Of a stretch of DNA of 51,546 bases, positions 37,705 through 47,707 are shown in pieces. The stretch's first letter is position 1. The number at the start of each line of letters is the position of its first letter. The notes under the pieces are model-generated. The model ran no database searches, was not told where the DNA came from, and saw only the letters and a program-made list of their open reading frames with translations. Source of the DNA: Oscillospiraceae bacterium. GTDB taxonomy: Bacteria > Bacillota > Clostridia > Oscillospirales > Oscillospiraceae. Both the position numbers and the translations under genes were made by a program. The stretch lies in assembly GCA_902795195.1 (NCBI GenBank), contig CADBKF010000030.1:1-51546 (forward strand), in the 5' to 3' direction.

Positions 37705-38433
37705 TCACTTTCTCAGCCGATTCTCCATATATCGATGTGCATTGGTTTCGATGGTATCGTCCAGCGGCGCAAGCTCCGCTGTTCCATACTTATGCGCCAG
37801 CGCGGTTTTCAGAATATGATCCGCCAGCACCGGGTTTTTCGGCAGCAGGCAGCCGTGGGAGTAGGTGCAGAAGACGTTGTTGAATCTTGCGCCTTCCATG
37901 CCGTCCTCGCCGTTGTTGCCGTAGCCGGAGAGCACCTTGCCGATCGGCCGCAGGCCGCTGCCGAGATAGGTCTTGCCCGAGTGGTTCTCGAAGCCCACCA
38001 CGGTCTGGCCGCCCAGCTCGTCGCAGGTAAACATATAGTTGCCGATCATGCGGTCCTTATGGCCGACGGTGTAGAGGTCGAGCGCGCCGATGAAGTCGCA
38101 CTGCTGGCCGTCCCAGGTCTTGTAGTAGCTGCCCAGCATCTGGTAGCCGCCGCAGATGGCAAGGAAGGTCTTGCCGTCGTTGACCGCGGCCTTGATCTCG
38201 CGGGTCTTCTCCCCTTTCAGGTCCTCGAGCAGGACCTCCTGCTCAAAGTCCTGGCCGCCGCCGATGAAAAACAGGTCGTAATCCGAAGCCTTCAGCTTCT
38301 GGCCGATGGAGATGCCGGTGACGGACACGTCGATCCCCCGCCAGCCGAGGCGCTTTTGCATGCAGACCACGTTGCCGCGGTCGCCGTAGAGGTTCAGCAC
38401 GTCCGGAAACAAATGACAGATCTTCAGTTCCAT
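37705..38433 (-). CDS. gatD: lipid II isoglutaminyl synthase, glutaminase subunit GatD
   Basis: A 242-residue class I glutamine amidotransferase. The nucleophile is C94 in AICGGYQML, and H193 in YSHGCLLPKNP is its partner. GatD supplies ammonia to MurT for amidation of glutamate in lipid II stem peptides. The ATG at 38431-38433 has GAGGTG six bases upstream; an in-frame GTG lies three codons before. It follows murT by 10 bp. Confidence 0.94.
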   Translation of the reverse strand: MELKICHLFPDVLNLYGDRGNVVCMQKRLGWRGIDVSVTGISIGQKLKASDYDLFFIGGGQDFEQEVLLEDLKGEKTREIKAAVNDGKTFLAICGGYQMLGSYYKTWDGQQCDFIGALDLYTVGHKDRMIGNYMFTCDELGGQTVVGFENHSGKTYLGSGLRPIGKVLSGYGNNGEDGMEGARFNNVFCTYSHGCLLPKNPVLADHILKTALAHKYGTAELAPLDDTIETNAHRYMENRLRK

Positions 38434-38443
38434 TCCCGTCACC

Positions 38444-39817
38444 TCATTCCCAGAAATTCTTGAAGCCGTAGTTCTTGCTAATCGTCGCGCGAAGGTCCAG
38501 CATCGCGGTGTAGGTCGGCATGATGAACACGGGCTTGTCCTGCGCCAGACAGGCCTTGCAGAGCTCGGAGTAGTCCTTGATGATCCGCAGCTTCTCCTTC
38601 GGAATGCCGGCGTACTTGAAGCGCGTCGCCATATCGTCGGCCCGGACGCCCGAGACGATGACGCCGGTGAGCAGGTCTCCCATCTCGGTCAGCTTCTCAA
38701 AGTCCACGTCCCAGATCCAGCTGATGTCCTTGCCGTCGAAGGCCCGGTCGTTCAGACAGGCGACGAAGAGGAAGGGTTCGGTCGCGTCGGTCAGGAAGTT
38801 CAGGACCTGGTTGCAGCCGGCGGGATTCTTGATCAGGATCATGCGCAGGCTGTGGCCGTCGATATCAAACTTCTCCATCCGGCCGAAGCCGCAGGAGAAC
38901 TGCGACAGCGACTGATTAACCACCGCGGGGTCGAGCCCCAGCGCCTTGCCGGCCGCCATGGCGGAGACCGCGTTGTAGATGTTGTAGCCGCCGGGCAGAT
39001 TGACGTTCGTGTCGTAGCGCACGCCGTCCATCTCGATGGCGACCTCTGAGTGCTCGGTGTCGGCGGCCAGCACCTCGGTCACGGCCACATCCGGCGTGGG
39101 CCGATGGTAGCCGCAGTTGGGACAGCGGTAGCCGCCCAGATGACCGTAGGTCACAAAGTCGTAGACATACTCGCTCTTGCAATGGATGCAGTAGGGCGCG
39201 TCGGAGACCTCCTCGACGCGGGTTTTGTAGATCGGCGTGTTGACGCCGTAGAACACGATCCGGTTGGGAAGCTCCTGGGCAAGCGAGGCGGAGAGCGAGT
39301 CGTCCGCATTCAGGCAGACCGTCGCGTTCTTGCAGTTGGACAGGCCGATGCGGATGTTGTTGAGCGTGTGCGTGACCTCGCCGTAGCGGTCGAGCTGATC
39401 GCGGAAGACGTTGGTCACCAGCACGGCCTTGGGGTCAATGTACTTGCTCACGAGCTTGAAGGCGGCTTCGTCGGATTCGATGACCGCATGGGTGTGCTTG
39501 CACTTGCCCGTGAGCGTGGAGTGCACAGCGAACTCCGCCGTGATGCCGGAGATCAGGTTGGCGCCGGTCTTGTTGGCAAAATAGGAAATTCCGGCGTCGA
39601 TGAAGGCCTGCTCGATCATTCGAGAGGTCGTCGTCTTGCCGTTGGTACCGGTGACGATCACCACCGTCACGGTCTTTGCCAACACGCCCAGCAGATCGGG
39701 GCAGATTTTGAGGGCCAGCCGGCCGGGCAGATCGGTGCCGCCGCGTCCGAGCAGCCGGATCGCCGCACGCGCGAGCCTGCAGACGATCAGAGCAATCATG
39801 ATTCTCAGTTTTTTCAT
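38444..39817 (-). CDS. murT: lipid II isoglutaminyl synthase, Mur-ligase subunit MurT
   Basis: A 457-residue Mur-ligase-like protein with ATP site GTNGKTT (about 57-63), a four-cysteine zinc insertion (CIHC and CPNCG, a MurT hallmark), and a C-terminal DUF1727 domain. Together with GatD it converts D-Glu to D-isoGln. The first ATG after the promoter (39815-39817) is used: the -10 box ends seven bases before it, so the mRNA may be leaderless. An ATG six codons further in is an alternative. First gene of murT-gatD-uppP-pepP. Confidence 0.93.
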   Translation of the reverse strand: MKKLRIMIALIVCRLARAAIRLLGRGGTDLPGRLALKICPDLLGVLAKTVTVVIVTGTNGKTTTSRMIEQAFIDAGISYFANKTGANLISGITAEFAVHSTLTGKCKHTHAVIESDEAAFKLVSKYIDPKAVLVTNVFRDQLDRYGEVTHTLNNIRIGLSNCKNATVCLNADDSLSASLAQELPNRIVFYGVNTPIYKTRVEEVSDAPYCIHCKSEYVYDFVTYGHLGGYRCPNCGYHRPTPDVAVTEVLAADTEHSEVAIEMDGVRYDTNVNLPGGYNIYNAVSAMAAGKALGLDPAVVNQSLSQFSCGFGRMEKFDIDGHSLRMILIKNPAGCNQVLNFLTDATEPFLFVACLNDRAFDGKDISWIWDVDFEKLTEMGDLLTGVIVSGVRADDMATRFKYAGIPKEKLRIIKDYSELCKACLAQDKPVFIMPTYTAMLDLRATISKNYGFKNFWE

Positions 39818-39824
39818 GCCGCTT

Positions 39825-39853
39825 AGTATATCACAGTTTTTGCCAAATGACAA
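39825..39853 (-). promoter_or_regulatory. murT promoter, seven bases from the start codon
   Basis: TTGTCA and TATACT with 17-bp spacing on the minus strand. Only seven bases separate the -10 from ATG, and no Shine-Dalgarno is present in them. Confidence 0.7.
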
Positions 39854-39873
39854 CAGAAAATCGAAATTTATAG

Positions 39874-39902
39874 TTGTTTCACCGGTCGAAATGTGATAAA
39901 GT
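39874..39902 (+). promoter_or_regulatory. exoA promoter
   Basis: TTGTTT and TAAAGT with 17-bp spacing, 19 bp before the start codon; divergent from the murT promoter. Confidence 0.55.
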
Positions 39903-39921
39903 AGGCGCAAGGAGGGATCTT

Positions 39922-40680
39922 ATGCTGCGATTTATTTCCTGGAATGTCAACGGCCTGCGCGCCTGTGTGGGCAAGGGCTTTGTGGATATCTTCCATACGC
40001 TGGACGCCGACTTCTTCTGCCTGCAGGAGACCAAGATGCAGCCGGGCCAGCTGGCGCTGGAGCTGCCGGGCTACGAGCAGTTCTGGTACTCGGCTGAGAA
40101 GAAGGGCTACTCCGGCACCGCGATCTTTGCAAAGCACGCACCGCTCTCGGTCCGCTACGGCGTGGGCGTGGAGGATTTAGACCACGAGGGCCGGCTCATC
40201 ACGCTGGAATACCCGGACTTTTATCTCGTCACCTGCTACACGCCGAATGCGCAGGACGAGCTCAAGCGCATCGACTTCCGCATGGCCTGGGAAGACGCGC
40301 TGCGCGCTTACTTAAGTGGGCTCGATCAGAGCAAGCCCGTCATCTACTGTGGCGACCTCAACGTCGCCCACCAGGAGATCGACCTGAAAAATCCGGGCCC
40401 CAACCGGGGCAACCCCGGCTTCTCCGACGAGGAGCGCGGCAAGTTCACCGAGCTGCTCGCCGCCGGCTTCACCGACAGCTTCCGCTACAAAAACCCCGAC
40501 GCCCGCGACGCCTACTCCTGGTGGAGCTACCGCATGCGCGCCCGGGAGCGGAACATCGGCTGGCGCATCGACTATTTTGTGGTCTCCGACCGCCTGCGCG
40601 AGAAGATCGCCGCCACGCCGATCTACGCCGACATCCTCGGCTCCGACCACTGCCCGGTGGGTTTGGAGCTGGATATCTGA
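39922..40680 (+). CDS. exoA: exodeoxyribonuclease III / AP endonuclease
   Basis: A 252-residue Mg-dependent AP endonuclease for base excision repair. Motifs: SWNVNGLRA (6-14), QETKM with the metal Glu, CYTPNA, GDLNVAH, RIDYFVVS and the terminal GSDHCPVGLEL (catalytic Asp-His). GGAGGG precedes the ATG at 39922; the frame is open upstream but lies over the promoter. Monocistronic, plus strand. Confidence 0.96.
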   Translation: MLRFISWNVNGLRACVGKGFVDIFHTLDADFFCLQETKMQPGQLALELPGYEQFWYSAEKKGYSGTAIFAKHAPLSVRYGVGVEDLDHEGRLITLEYPDFYLVTCYTPNAQDELKRIDFRMAWEDALRAYLSGLDQSKPVIYCGDLNVAHQEIDLKNPGPNRGNPGFSDEERGKFTELLAAGFTDSFRYKNPDARDAYSWWSYRMRARERNIGWRIDYFVVSDRLREKIAATPIYADILGSDHCPVGLELDI

Positions 40681-40710
40681 CACAGCAAAGGGCCTGTTGC
40701 AAAATGCTCT

Positions 40711-40735
40711 GTCATTTCGAGCGAAGCGAGAAATC
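40711..40735. repeat. variant dispersed repeat (GTCATTTCGAGCGAAGCGAG)
   Basis: A variant of the GTCATTCTGAGC repeat between exoA and hppA; its right part pairs with 40769-40780. Confidence 0.7.
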
Positions 40736-40780
40736 CGTTCCTATTTCACGCTTTTTCACGTGAAAAGTACGGATTTCTCG
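40727..40780 (-). terminator. hairpin after the pyrophosphatase gene
   Basis: A 12-bp perfect stem (40727-40738 with 40769-40780) and an internal TTTTCACGTGAAAA palindrome follow the hppA stop. No clear T-run, so function is uncertain. Confidence 0.45.
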
Positions 40781-40784
40781 GTCG

Positions 40785-42899
<2,115 letters not shown>

Positions 42900-42941
42900 G
42901 TTCTTACCTCCATAAATCTGCGGATAGCCAACTTCGGCTCC

Positions 42942-42970
42942 ATAATACATATAGCACAAACAGGTCACAA
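42942..42970 (-). promoter_or_regulatory. hppA promoter
   Basis: TTGTGA and TATTAT with 17-bp spacing on the minus strand. Confidence 0.6.
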
Positions 42971-42971
42971 T

Positions 42972-43010
42972 AACAAGCCGTGGATTTCGACGAAAAATCC
43001 ACGGCTTGTT
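42972..43010 (-). terminator. feo operon terminator
   Basis: A 16-bp perfect stem (42972-42987 with 42995-43010) just after the FeoB-associated small gene. Confidence 0.82.
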
Positions 43011-43019
43011 TGTGCAGTT

Positions 43020-43166
43020 TTACTTTTTCGCACGGCAGCCCGATTTGCTCGGGCAGTCGTCGCAGCCGCAATTACAGGACGAGCCGCCCTTCTTTTTCAT
43101 GTGCAGCAGGGCCAGCACGATGGCCGCGACGAGCGCGAGAATGATCACGATATCCCAGATATTCAT
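43020..43166 (-). CDS. FeoB-associated Cys-rich small membrane protein
   Basis: A 48-residue protein: a single membrane helix (about 2-22), then HMKKKGGSS and a Cys cluster C-N-C-G-C-x2-C with another Cys near the end. This is the typical FeoB-associated Cys-rich form found after feoB in Firmicutes. GGGGAGAG precedes the ATG at 43164-43166. It begins 9 bp after feoB. Confidence 0.9.
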   Translation of the reverse strand: MNIWDIVIILALVAAIVLALLHMKKKGGSSCNCGCDDCPSKSGCRAKK

Positions 43167-43175
43167 CTCTCTCCC

Positions 43176-45527
43176 CTATCCGGCGCCCAGCGCCATGCCG
43201 ATCAGCCGCACCAGCACCGCCGCCAGCCAGGCCAGCGAACACTGCCAGAGCACCACGCCGATGGCCCAGCCGTGGCCGAGCTCCCGCTTGATGGAGGCGA
43301 TCGCCGCCACGCACGGGGTGTAGAGCAGGCTGAAGACCAGCATGCAGGCCGCCGTGAGCGTGCTCAGGGTCGCGGTGAGCGCGCCGCCGGTGAAGAGCAC
43401 CTCCATCGTGGCAACCACGCCCTCCTTGGCCATAAAGCCGCTCACAAGAGAGACCACAATGCGCCAGTCTCCCAGACCCGCCGGCCGCATGAGCGGCACC
43501 AAAAGGCCGGAGATCGCAGCCAGGATGCTCTCGTGGGCGTTGTCCACGAGGTTGAAGCGGAAATCAAAGTGCTGCAAGAACCACACCACGATCGTGGCGA
43601 TCAGGATGACGGAGAAGGCTCTTTGCAGGAAGTCCTTGGCCTTATCCCAAAGCAGATGCAGCACGTTTTTCGCCTGGGGCAGCCGGTAGTTCGGCAGCTC
43701 CATCACAAAGGGCACCGCCTCGCCCTTGAACAGGGTCTTTTTGAACAGCAGCGCCACCAGGATCGCGGTCACGATGCCGAGGATGTACAAGCCCGTCATG
43801 ATCCACCAGCCGTCCTTCGGGAAGAAGGCGCTCACAAAGAAGGCGTAGATCGGCAGCTTCGCCGTGCAGGACATGAACGGCGTGAGCAGAATCGTCATCT
43901 TGCGGTCTCTGGCGCTGGGGAGGGTCCTGGTGGACATGACCGCCGGCACCGTGCAGCCGAAGCCGATCAGCATCGGCACGATGCTGCGGCCGGACAGGCC
44001 GATCTTCCGCAGCAGCTTGTCCATGACAAAGGCGATTCTTGCCAGATAGCCGCTGTCCTCCAGAATGGAGAGGAAGAAGAACATGATGACGATGATGGGC
44101 AGGAAGCTCAGCACGCTGCCCACGCCGCCGAACAGGCCCTCGATCACGAGGCTCTGGATGGCTGCGTTGACGCTTCCCTGCTCCATGAGCCGCTGGACCA
44201 GGCCGCCCAGCGCGTCGATCCCCTGCTCGAGCAGGTCCTGGAAGAAGGGGCCGATCAGTGCAAAGGTCAGGTAGAACACCAGACCCATGATCACAATGAA
44301 GCCCGGGATCGCGGTGTATTTGCCGGTGAGCACCCGGTCCACGCGCTGGCTGCGCAGGTGCTCTTTGCTCTCCTTCGGGCGCGTGACGCAGCGGCTGCAG
44401 ACCTTGCCGATGAAATCATAGCGCATCTCCGCCATGGCCGCGCTGCGATCCAGGCCCCGCTCGGACTCCATCTGCAGAACGATGTGGTCCAGCAGCTCCT
44501 GCTCGTTCTGATCGAGCTTCAGCTGCTCGAGGATCAGCCGGTCGCCCTCGATGAGCTTAGCCGCGGCAAAGCGCGTCGGGATTCCGGCACTCTGGGCGTG
44601 GTCCTCGATCAGATGGATGACCGCGTGCAGGCAGCGGTGCACCGCGCCGCCGTGGTCGTTCGCGCCGCAGAAGTCCTGCCGCAGCGGCTTTTCCTGGTAT
44701 TTTGCAATGTGGAGCGCGTGGTTGACCAGCTCGTCCACGCCCTGGTTCTTTGCCGCCGAGATCGGCACGACCGGCACGCCCAGCATGGCCTCCATGGCGT
44801 TGATGTCCACCGCGCCGCCGTTGCCGGTCATCTCGTCCATCATGTTGAGCGCGACCACCATCGGAATGCCCATTTCCAGCAGCTGCATGGTCAGATACAG
44901 GCTGCGGTCAATGCTCGTGACATCCACGATGTTGATGATGGCCCGGGGCTTTTCCCGCAGGACAAAGTCCCGCGAGACGATCTCCTCGCTGGAATAGGGC
45001 GACATGGAATAGATGCCGGGCAGGTCGGTCACCAGAGTATCCGGGTGATTGCGGATCGCGCCGTCCTTGCGGTCCACGGTGACGCCGGGGAAGTTGCCGA
45101 CGTGCTGATTGGAGCCGGTCAGCTGGTTGAACAGCGTGGTCTTGCCGCTGTTCTGGTTGCCCACCAGCGCGAAGCTCAGCCTGGTGCCGTCCGGCAGCGG
45201 ATTGCCGCTGCCCTTGGGGTGGAATTTGCCGTCCTCGCCGAGGCCCGGGTGGGCCAGATGGCGCTTTTTCTGTGTGTTTTCGCCGCGCATCTGCGCCTGC
45301 TCGACGGGCGTGATGTCGATGCGCCTAGCATCGTCCAGGCGAAGCGTCAGCTCGTAGCCGTTGAGCCGCAGCTCCAGTGGGTCGCCCATAGGGGCAAATT
45401 TCACCAGGGTCAGCTCGGTGCCCGGGATCACGCCCATGTCCAGCAGGTGCTGGCGCAGCGCGCCGTCGCCGCCGACCCGCTCTACCCTGCCGGATTCGCC
45501 CGGCTTGAGTTCATTCAGCTGTTTCAT
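43176..45527 (-). CDS. feoB: fused FeoA-FeoB ferrous iron transporter
   Basis: A 783-residue protein. Residues 1-75 are an SH3-like FeoA domain (LKPGESGRVERVGGDGALRQHLLDMGVIPGTEL). A linker follows, then the G domain: GNQNSGKTT (about 123-131), GVTVDR, DLPGIYSM (G3), NMMDE (G4). The polytopic part holds the GCTVPAVMSTRTL and CTAKLPIYAFF Gate motifs. It imports Fe2+. The FeoA-FeoB fusion is a known clostridial form. The start overlaps nearly with the end of the small upstream zinc-ribbon gene. Confidence 0.95.
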   Translation of the reverse strand: MKQLNELKPGESGRVERVGGDGALRQHLLDMGVIPGTELTLVKFAPMGDPLELRLNGYELTLRLDDARRIDITPVEQAQMRGENTQKKRHLAHPGLGEDGKFHPKGSGNPLPDGTRLSFALVGNQNSGKTTLFNQLTGSNQHVGNFPGVTVDRKDGAIRNHPDTLVTDLPGIYSMSPYSSEEIVSRDFVLREKPRAIINIVDVTSIDRSLYLTMQLLEMGIPMVVALNMMDEMTGNGGAVDINAMEAMLGVPVVPISAAKNQGVDELVNHALHIAKYQEKPLRQDFCGANDHGGAVHRCLHAVIHLIEDHAQSAGIPTRFAAAKLIEGDRLILEQLKLDQNEQELLDHIVLQMESERGLDRSAAMAEMRYDFIGKVCSRCVTRPKESKEHLRSQRVDRVLTGKYTAIPGFIVIMGLVFYLTFALIGPFFQDLLEQGIDALGGLVQRLMEQGSVNAAIQSLVIEGLFGGVGSVLSFLPIIVIMFFFLSILEDSGYLARIAFVMDKLLRKIGLSGRSIVPMLIGFGCTVPAVMSTRTLPSARDRKMTILLTPFMSCTAKLPIYAFFVSAFFPKDGWWIMTGLYILGIVTAILVALLFKKTLFKGEAVPFVMELPNYRLPQAKNVLHLLWDKAKDFLQRAFSVILIATIVVWFLQHFDFRFNLVDNAHESILAAISGLLVPLMRPAGLGDWRIVVSLVSGFMAKEGVVATMEVLFTGGALTATLSTLTAACMLVFSLLYTPCVAAIASIKRELGHGWAIGVVLWQCSLAWLAAVLVRLIGMALGAG

Positions 45528-45530
45528 CTC

Positions 45531-45755
45531 TTATTCACCGTTCTCCTGTCGGATCACCTTGCCGATGTTCCACAGATGCGCTGCCTGCGCGGCAGCCTGC
45601 TCGCGTGTTTCCGGCGTCTTGTACTCGATGGGCGCGGTCTGCGCGCCGCAGTCGGTGCACATGACGTACCAGCACCAGCCGCCCTCTTCCTCCAAAAGAC
45701 CTGGCCCGCCGCAGTGCGGGCAGTCCTGAAGCTCATTTTTCTTGTAAATCTCCAT
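45531..45755 (-). CDS. Lar-like small zinc-ribbon protein
   Basis: A 74-residue protein with two CxxC pairs (CPHC at 12-15, CTDC at 33-36) and a later A..A..W N segment, resembling restriction-alleviation Lar proteins of phages. The function here may be unrelated, since it lies 3 bp upstream of feoB in the same operon. TGGAGG precedes the ATG at 45753-45755; a longer in-frame start is possible. Confidence 0.75.
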   Translation of the reverse strand: MEIYKKNELQDCPHCGGPGLLEEEGGWCWYVMCTDCGAQTAPIEYKTPETREQAAAQAAHLWNIGKVIRQENGE

Positions 45756-45782
45756 CGTTACCTCCAATGCGTTGTCGGGCCG

Positions 45783-47558
45783 TCAGCCTTCCGGCCCGTT
45801 TTCGATGTGTTCAAATTCCTCGGAAACCTCCGCCTGCCGGCCGCGCTGCAGATACTGCATGGCAATGGCGGGCATGGTGTCGAGTCTGTCCCAGATCAGC
45901 GTGTAAAAGCCGCTGCAGTTGATCGGGTGCTCCAGCGTCGGCCACATTTCGATGGTCAGACCCGGGATGCCGGCGCCCTTGCTGCGCACGTAGTTGGCAA
46001 GGCCTGCGCCGACGGCAGCGCTGTAGCAGGCATAGCCGCTCTCCGCCGCCAGGGCGTTGGCGATGGCCCGCGAGCGGTTGGAAAAGTCCGCCGGGCAGCC
46101 GGTGTCGGTGTAGTAGATCGCGTTGCCGGCGGTGTGGCAGTCGAGCACCAGCTCAAAGGGATAGTCCCGGAGCACCTTCATGATGGCCTGCGTCTCCGGC
46201 TCGGAGCCCGCGCTGGGACCGCCGTAGTAGCCGTCATCGGAATAGCTGCTCCAGTAGATCGGGAAATTCCGGTTGAGGTCCACGCCGTTGGCGTTGGCCT
46301 TGTACTGCACGTCGCCGGCAATCGCCATGGCCCGGCCGTCCGGATTCGAGCAGGGCAGAACGACCAGCGTGAAGGCGTCGAGCAGCGAACGCACCGCATA
46401 GCCGCCGATGCGCGTGTTTTTGACGTAGGCGTAGGCGTACTCGTCGAGCATCTCAAGCAGGTAGTTGGTCGTAATGTACTCTCTGGCGTGGATGTTGCCG
46501 TTGAGGAAGATGTAGCGGCTGCCCCGGCCGAACTCCACAAGCGGCAGATCCAGCCCGCGCACGGATTTGCCGGCAGACGAGATCCGGATCAGCTCGGGGT
46601 AGATCGTCTCAAGCTTGGAGAGCGTGTTCACCATTTCGTTGTAGCGCAGAAGCGAATTTGCCGTGTAGACGTCCTCCGGTGCGGGGAACGCGATGTAGCC
46701 CTTGATGCCGCAGCGCTTGCAGACGTAGACATAGCGCCGGTTGGCCGCGTCCATGCCGGTCTTCTCCCACGTATGGCCCAGCGCAGAAGCGGTCTTTTTG
46801 CCGTAGTAGCTGCCGCAGGCGCAGTCATAGCGGTCATAGCCTGCCGCCGTGCAGGTGGCGGCGGCGCTGCCGGACTTGACGTAATTGTGCACATGGTTGG
46901 TCAGAATCGCGTGGAAGCGGGAGATTACCGCGGCAGCCTCGGCCCGGGTGAGCTCCTTTTTGGGGTTGATGTTGCCGTTGTTGTCGCCGCCGAGCAGGCC
47001 CTGCTGCTGCAGCGCCGCGATCGCGTCAACGGCATAGCCGGAGATGCTCGCCTGGTCGGCGAAGGTCTTCGGGCTCTGTACATAGGGAAGCAGGCCCACC
47101 GTGTCCAGCTGCTGGGCGCGATAGAGGATCACCGCCATATCCTGCCGGCGGATGTAGGCCTCCGGGCGGAAGCTGTCGGCGGTGATGCCGTTGACCAGCC
47201 CGCACTCCGCCGCCCAGCGGATATAGGGCGCGTAGTATCTGCCCTCCGGGACGTCGGCGAACTCGGGCCCTTCCCCGGACGGAACAAAGTCCGCCGGCAT
47301 CAGCATTCTGCCCAGCATCGTCACAAACTCGCCGCGCTTGACGCTTCTTGACGGCAGAAACTGGGTAGACGTCACGCCGTTGACCAGGCCCATGTTGTAG
47401 GCATAGCTGACCTCGGCGCAGTACCAGGCCGTCAACGGAACATCGCTGAAGCCCATCGTCACGCCGCGCGCAGCCTCGTCGGCGAAGGCGCCGGCGCAGG
47501 CGCCAAACGTCAGCAGCAGTGCCAGCAGGAGCGCTGCTGCGCGCTTTCTTCGCATCAT
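45783..47558 (-). CDS. SLH-domain M14 zinc carboxypeptidase
   Basis: A 591-residue surface enzyme. A signal peptide (about 1-26) precedes three SLH domains (about 32-215) with typical LVNGIT and R.D/EFV.ML patterns. A linker with two CxxC pairs (YDCACG and VCKRC) follows. The M14 domain has NGNIHAREY (zinc His and Glu), NPDGRAM, GVDLNRNFP, LDCHTAGN (third zinc ligand) and TIEMWP with catalytic Glu. Likely hydrolyses wall or dietary peptides on the surface. The start MMRRK at 47556-47558 is chosen; the next codon is an alternative ATG. Confidence 0.92.
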   Translation of the reverse strand: MMRRKRAAALLLALLLTFGACAGAFADEAARGVTMGFSDVPLTAWYCAEVSYAYNMGLVNGVTSTQFLPSRSVKRGEFVTMLGRMLMPADFVPSGEGPEFADVPEGRYYAPYIRWAAECGLVNGITADSFRPEAYIRRQDMAVILYRAQQLDTVGLLPYVQSPKTFADQASISGYAVDAIAALQQQGLLGGDNNGNINPKKELTRAEAAAVISRFHAILTNHVHNYVKSGSAAATCTAAGYDRYDCACGSYYGKKTASALGHTWEKTGMDAANRRYVYVCKRCGIKGYIAFPAPEDVYTANSLLRYNEMVNTLSKLETIYPELIRISSAGKSVRGLDLPLVEFGRGSRYIFLNGNIHAREYITTNYLLEMLDEYAYAYVKNTRIGGYAVRSLLDAFTLVVLPCSNPDGRAMAIAGDVQYKANANGVDLNRNFPIYWSSYSDDGYYGGPSAGSEPETQAIMKVLRDYPFELVLDCHTAGNAIYYTDTGCPADFSNRSRAIANALAAESGYACYSAAVGAGLANYVRSKGAGIPGLTIEMWPTLEHPINCSGFYTLIWDRLDTMPAIAMQYLQRGRQAEVSEEFEHIENGPEG

Positions 47559-47601
47559 TCGGATCACCGTCCTCTTGTTTTTCGACAGGAGTATTTCTGA
47601 T

Positions 47602-47630
47602 AGTATAGCATACAATAAAATGGAATGCAA
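47602..47630 (-). promoter_or_regulatory. promoter of the SLH-M14 gene
   Basis: TTGCAT and TATACT with 17-bp spacing on the minus strand. Confidence 0.75.
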
Positions 47631-47644
47631 GTATACACTTTTTC

Positions 47645-47673
47645 TTGCTTTTTCCGGGTGCTTCTGATATAAT
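47645..47673 (+). promoter_or_regulatory. promoter of the SLH-deacetylase gene
   Basis: TTGCTT and TATAAT with 17-bp spacing. It is divergent from the SLH-M14 promoter, so the two SLH enzymes share one intergenic control region. Confidence 0.75.
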
Positions 47674-47707
47674 TGTATGTTGAAAAAAGTTTGAGAAGGT
47701 CAAAGCA

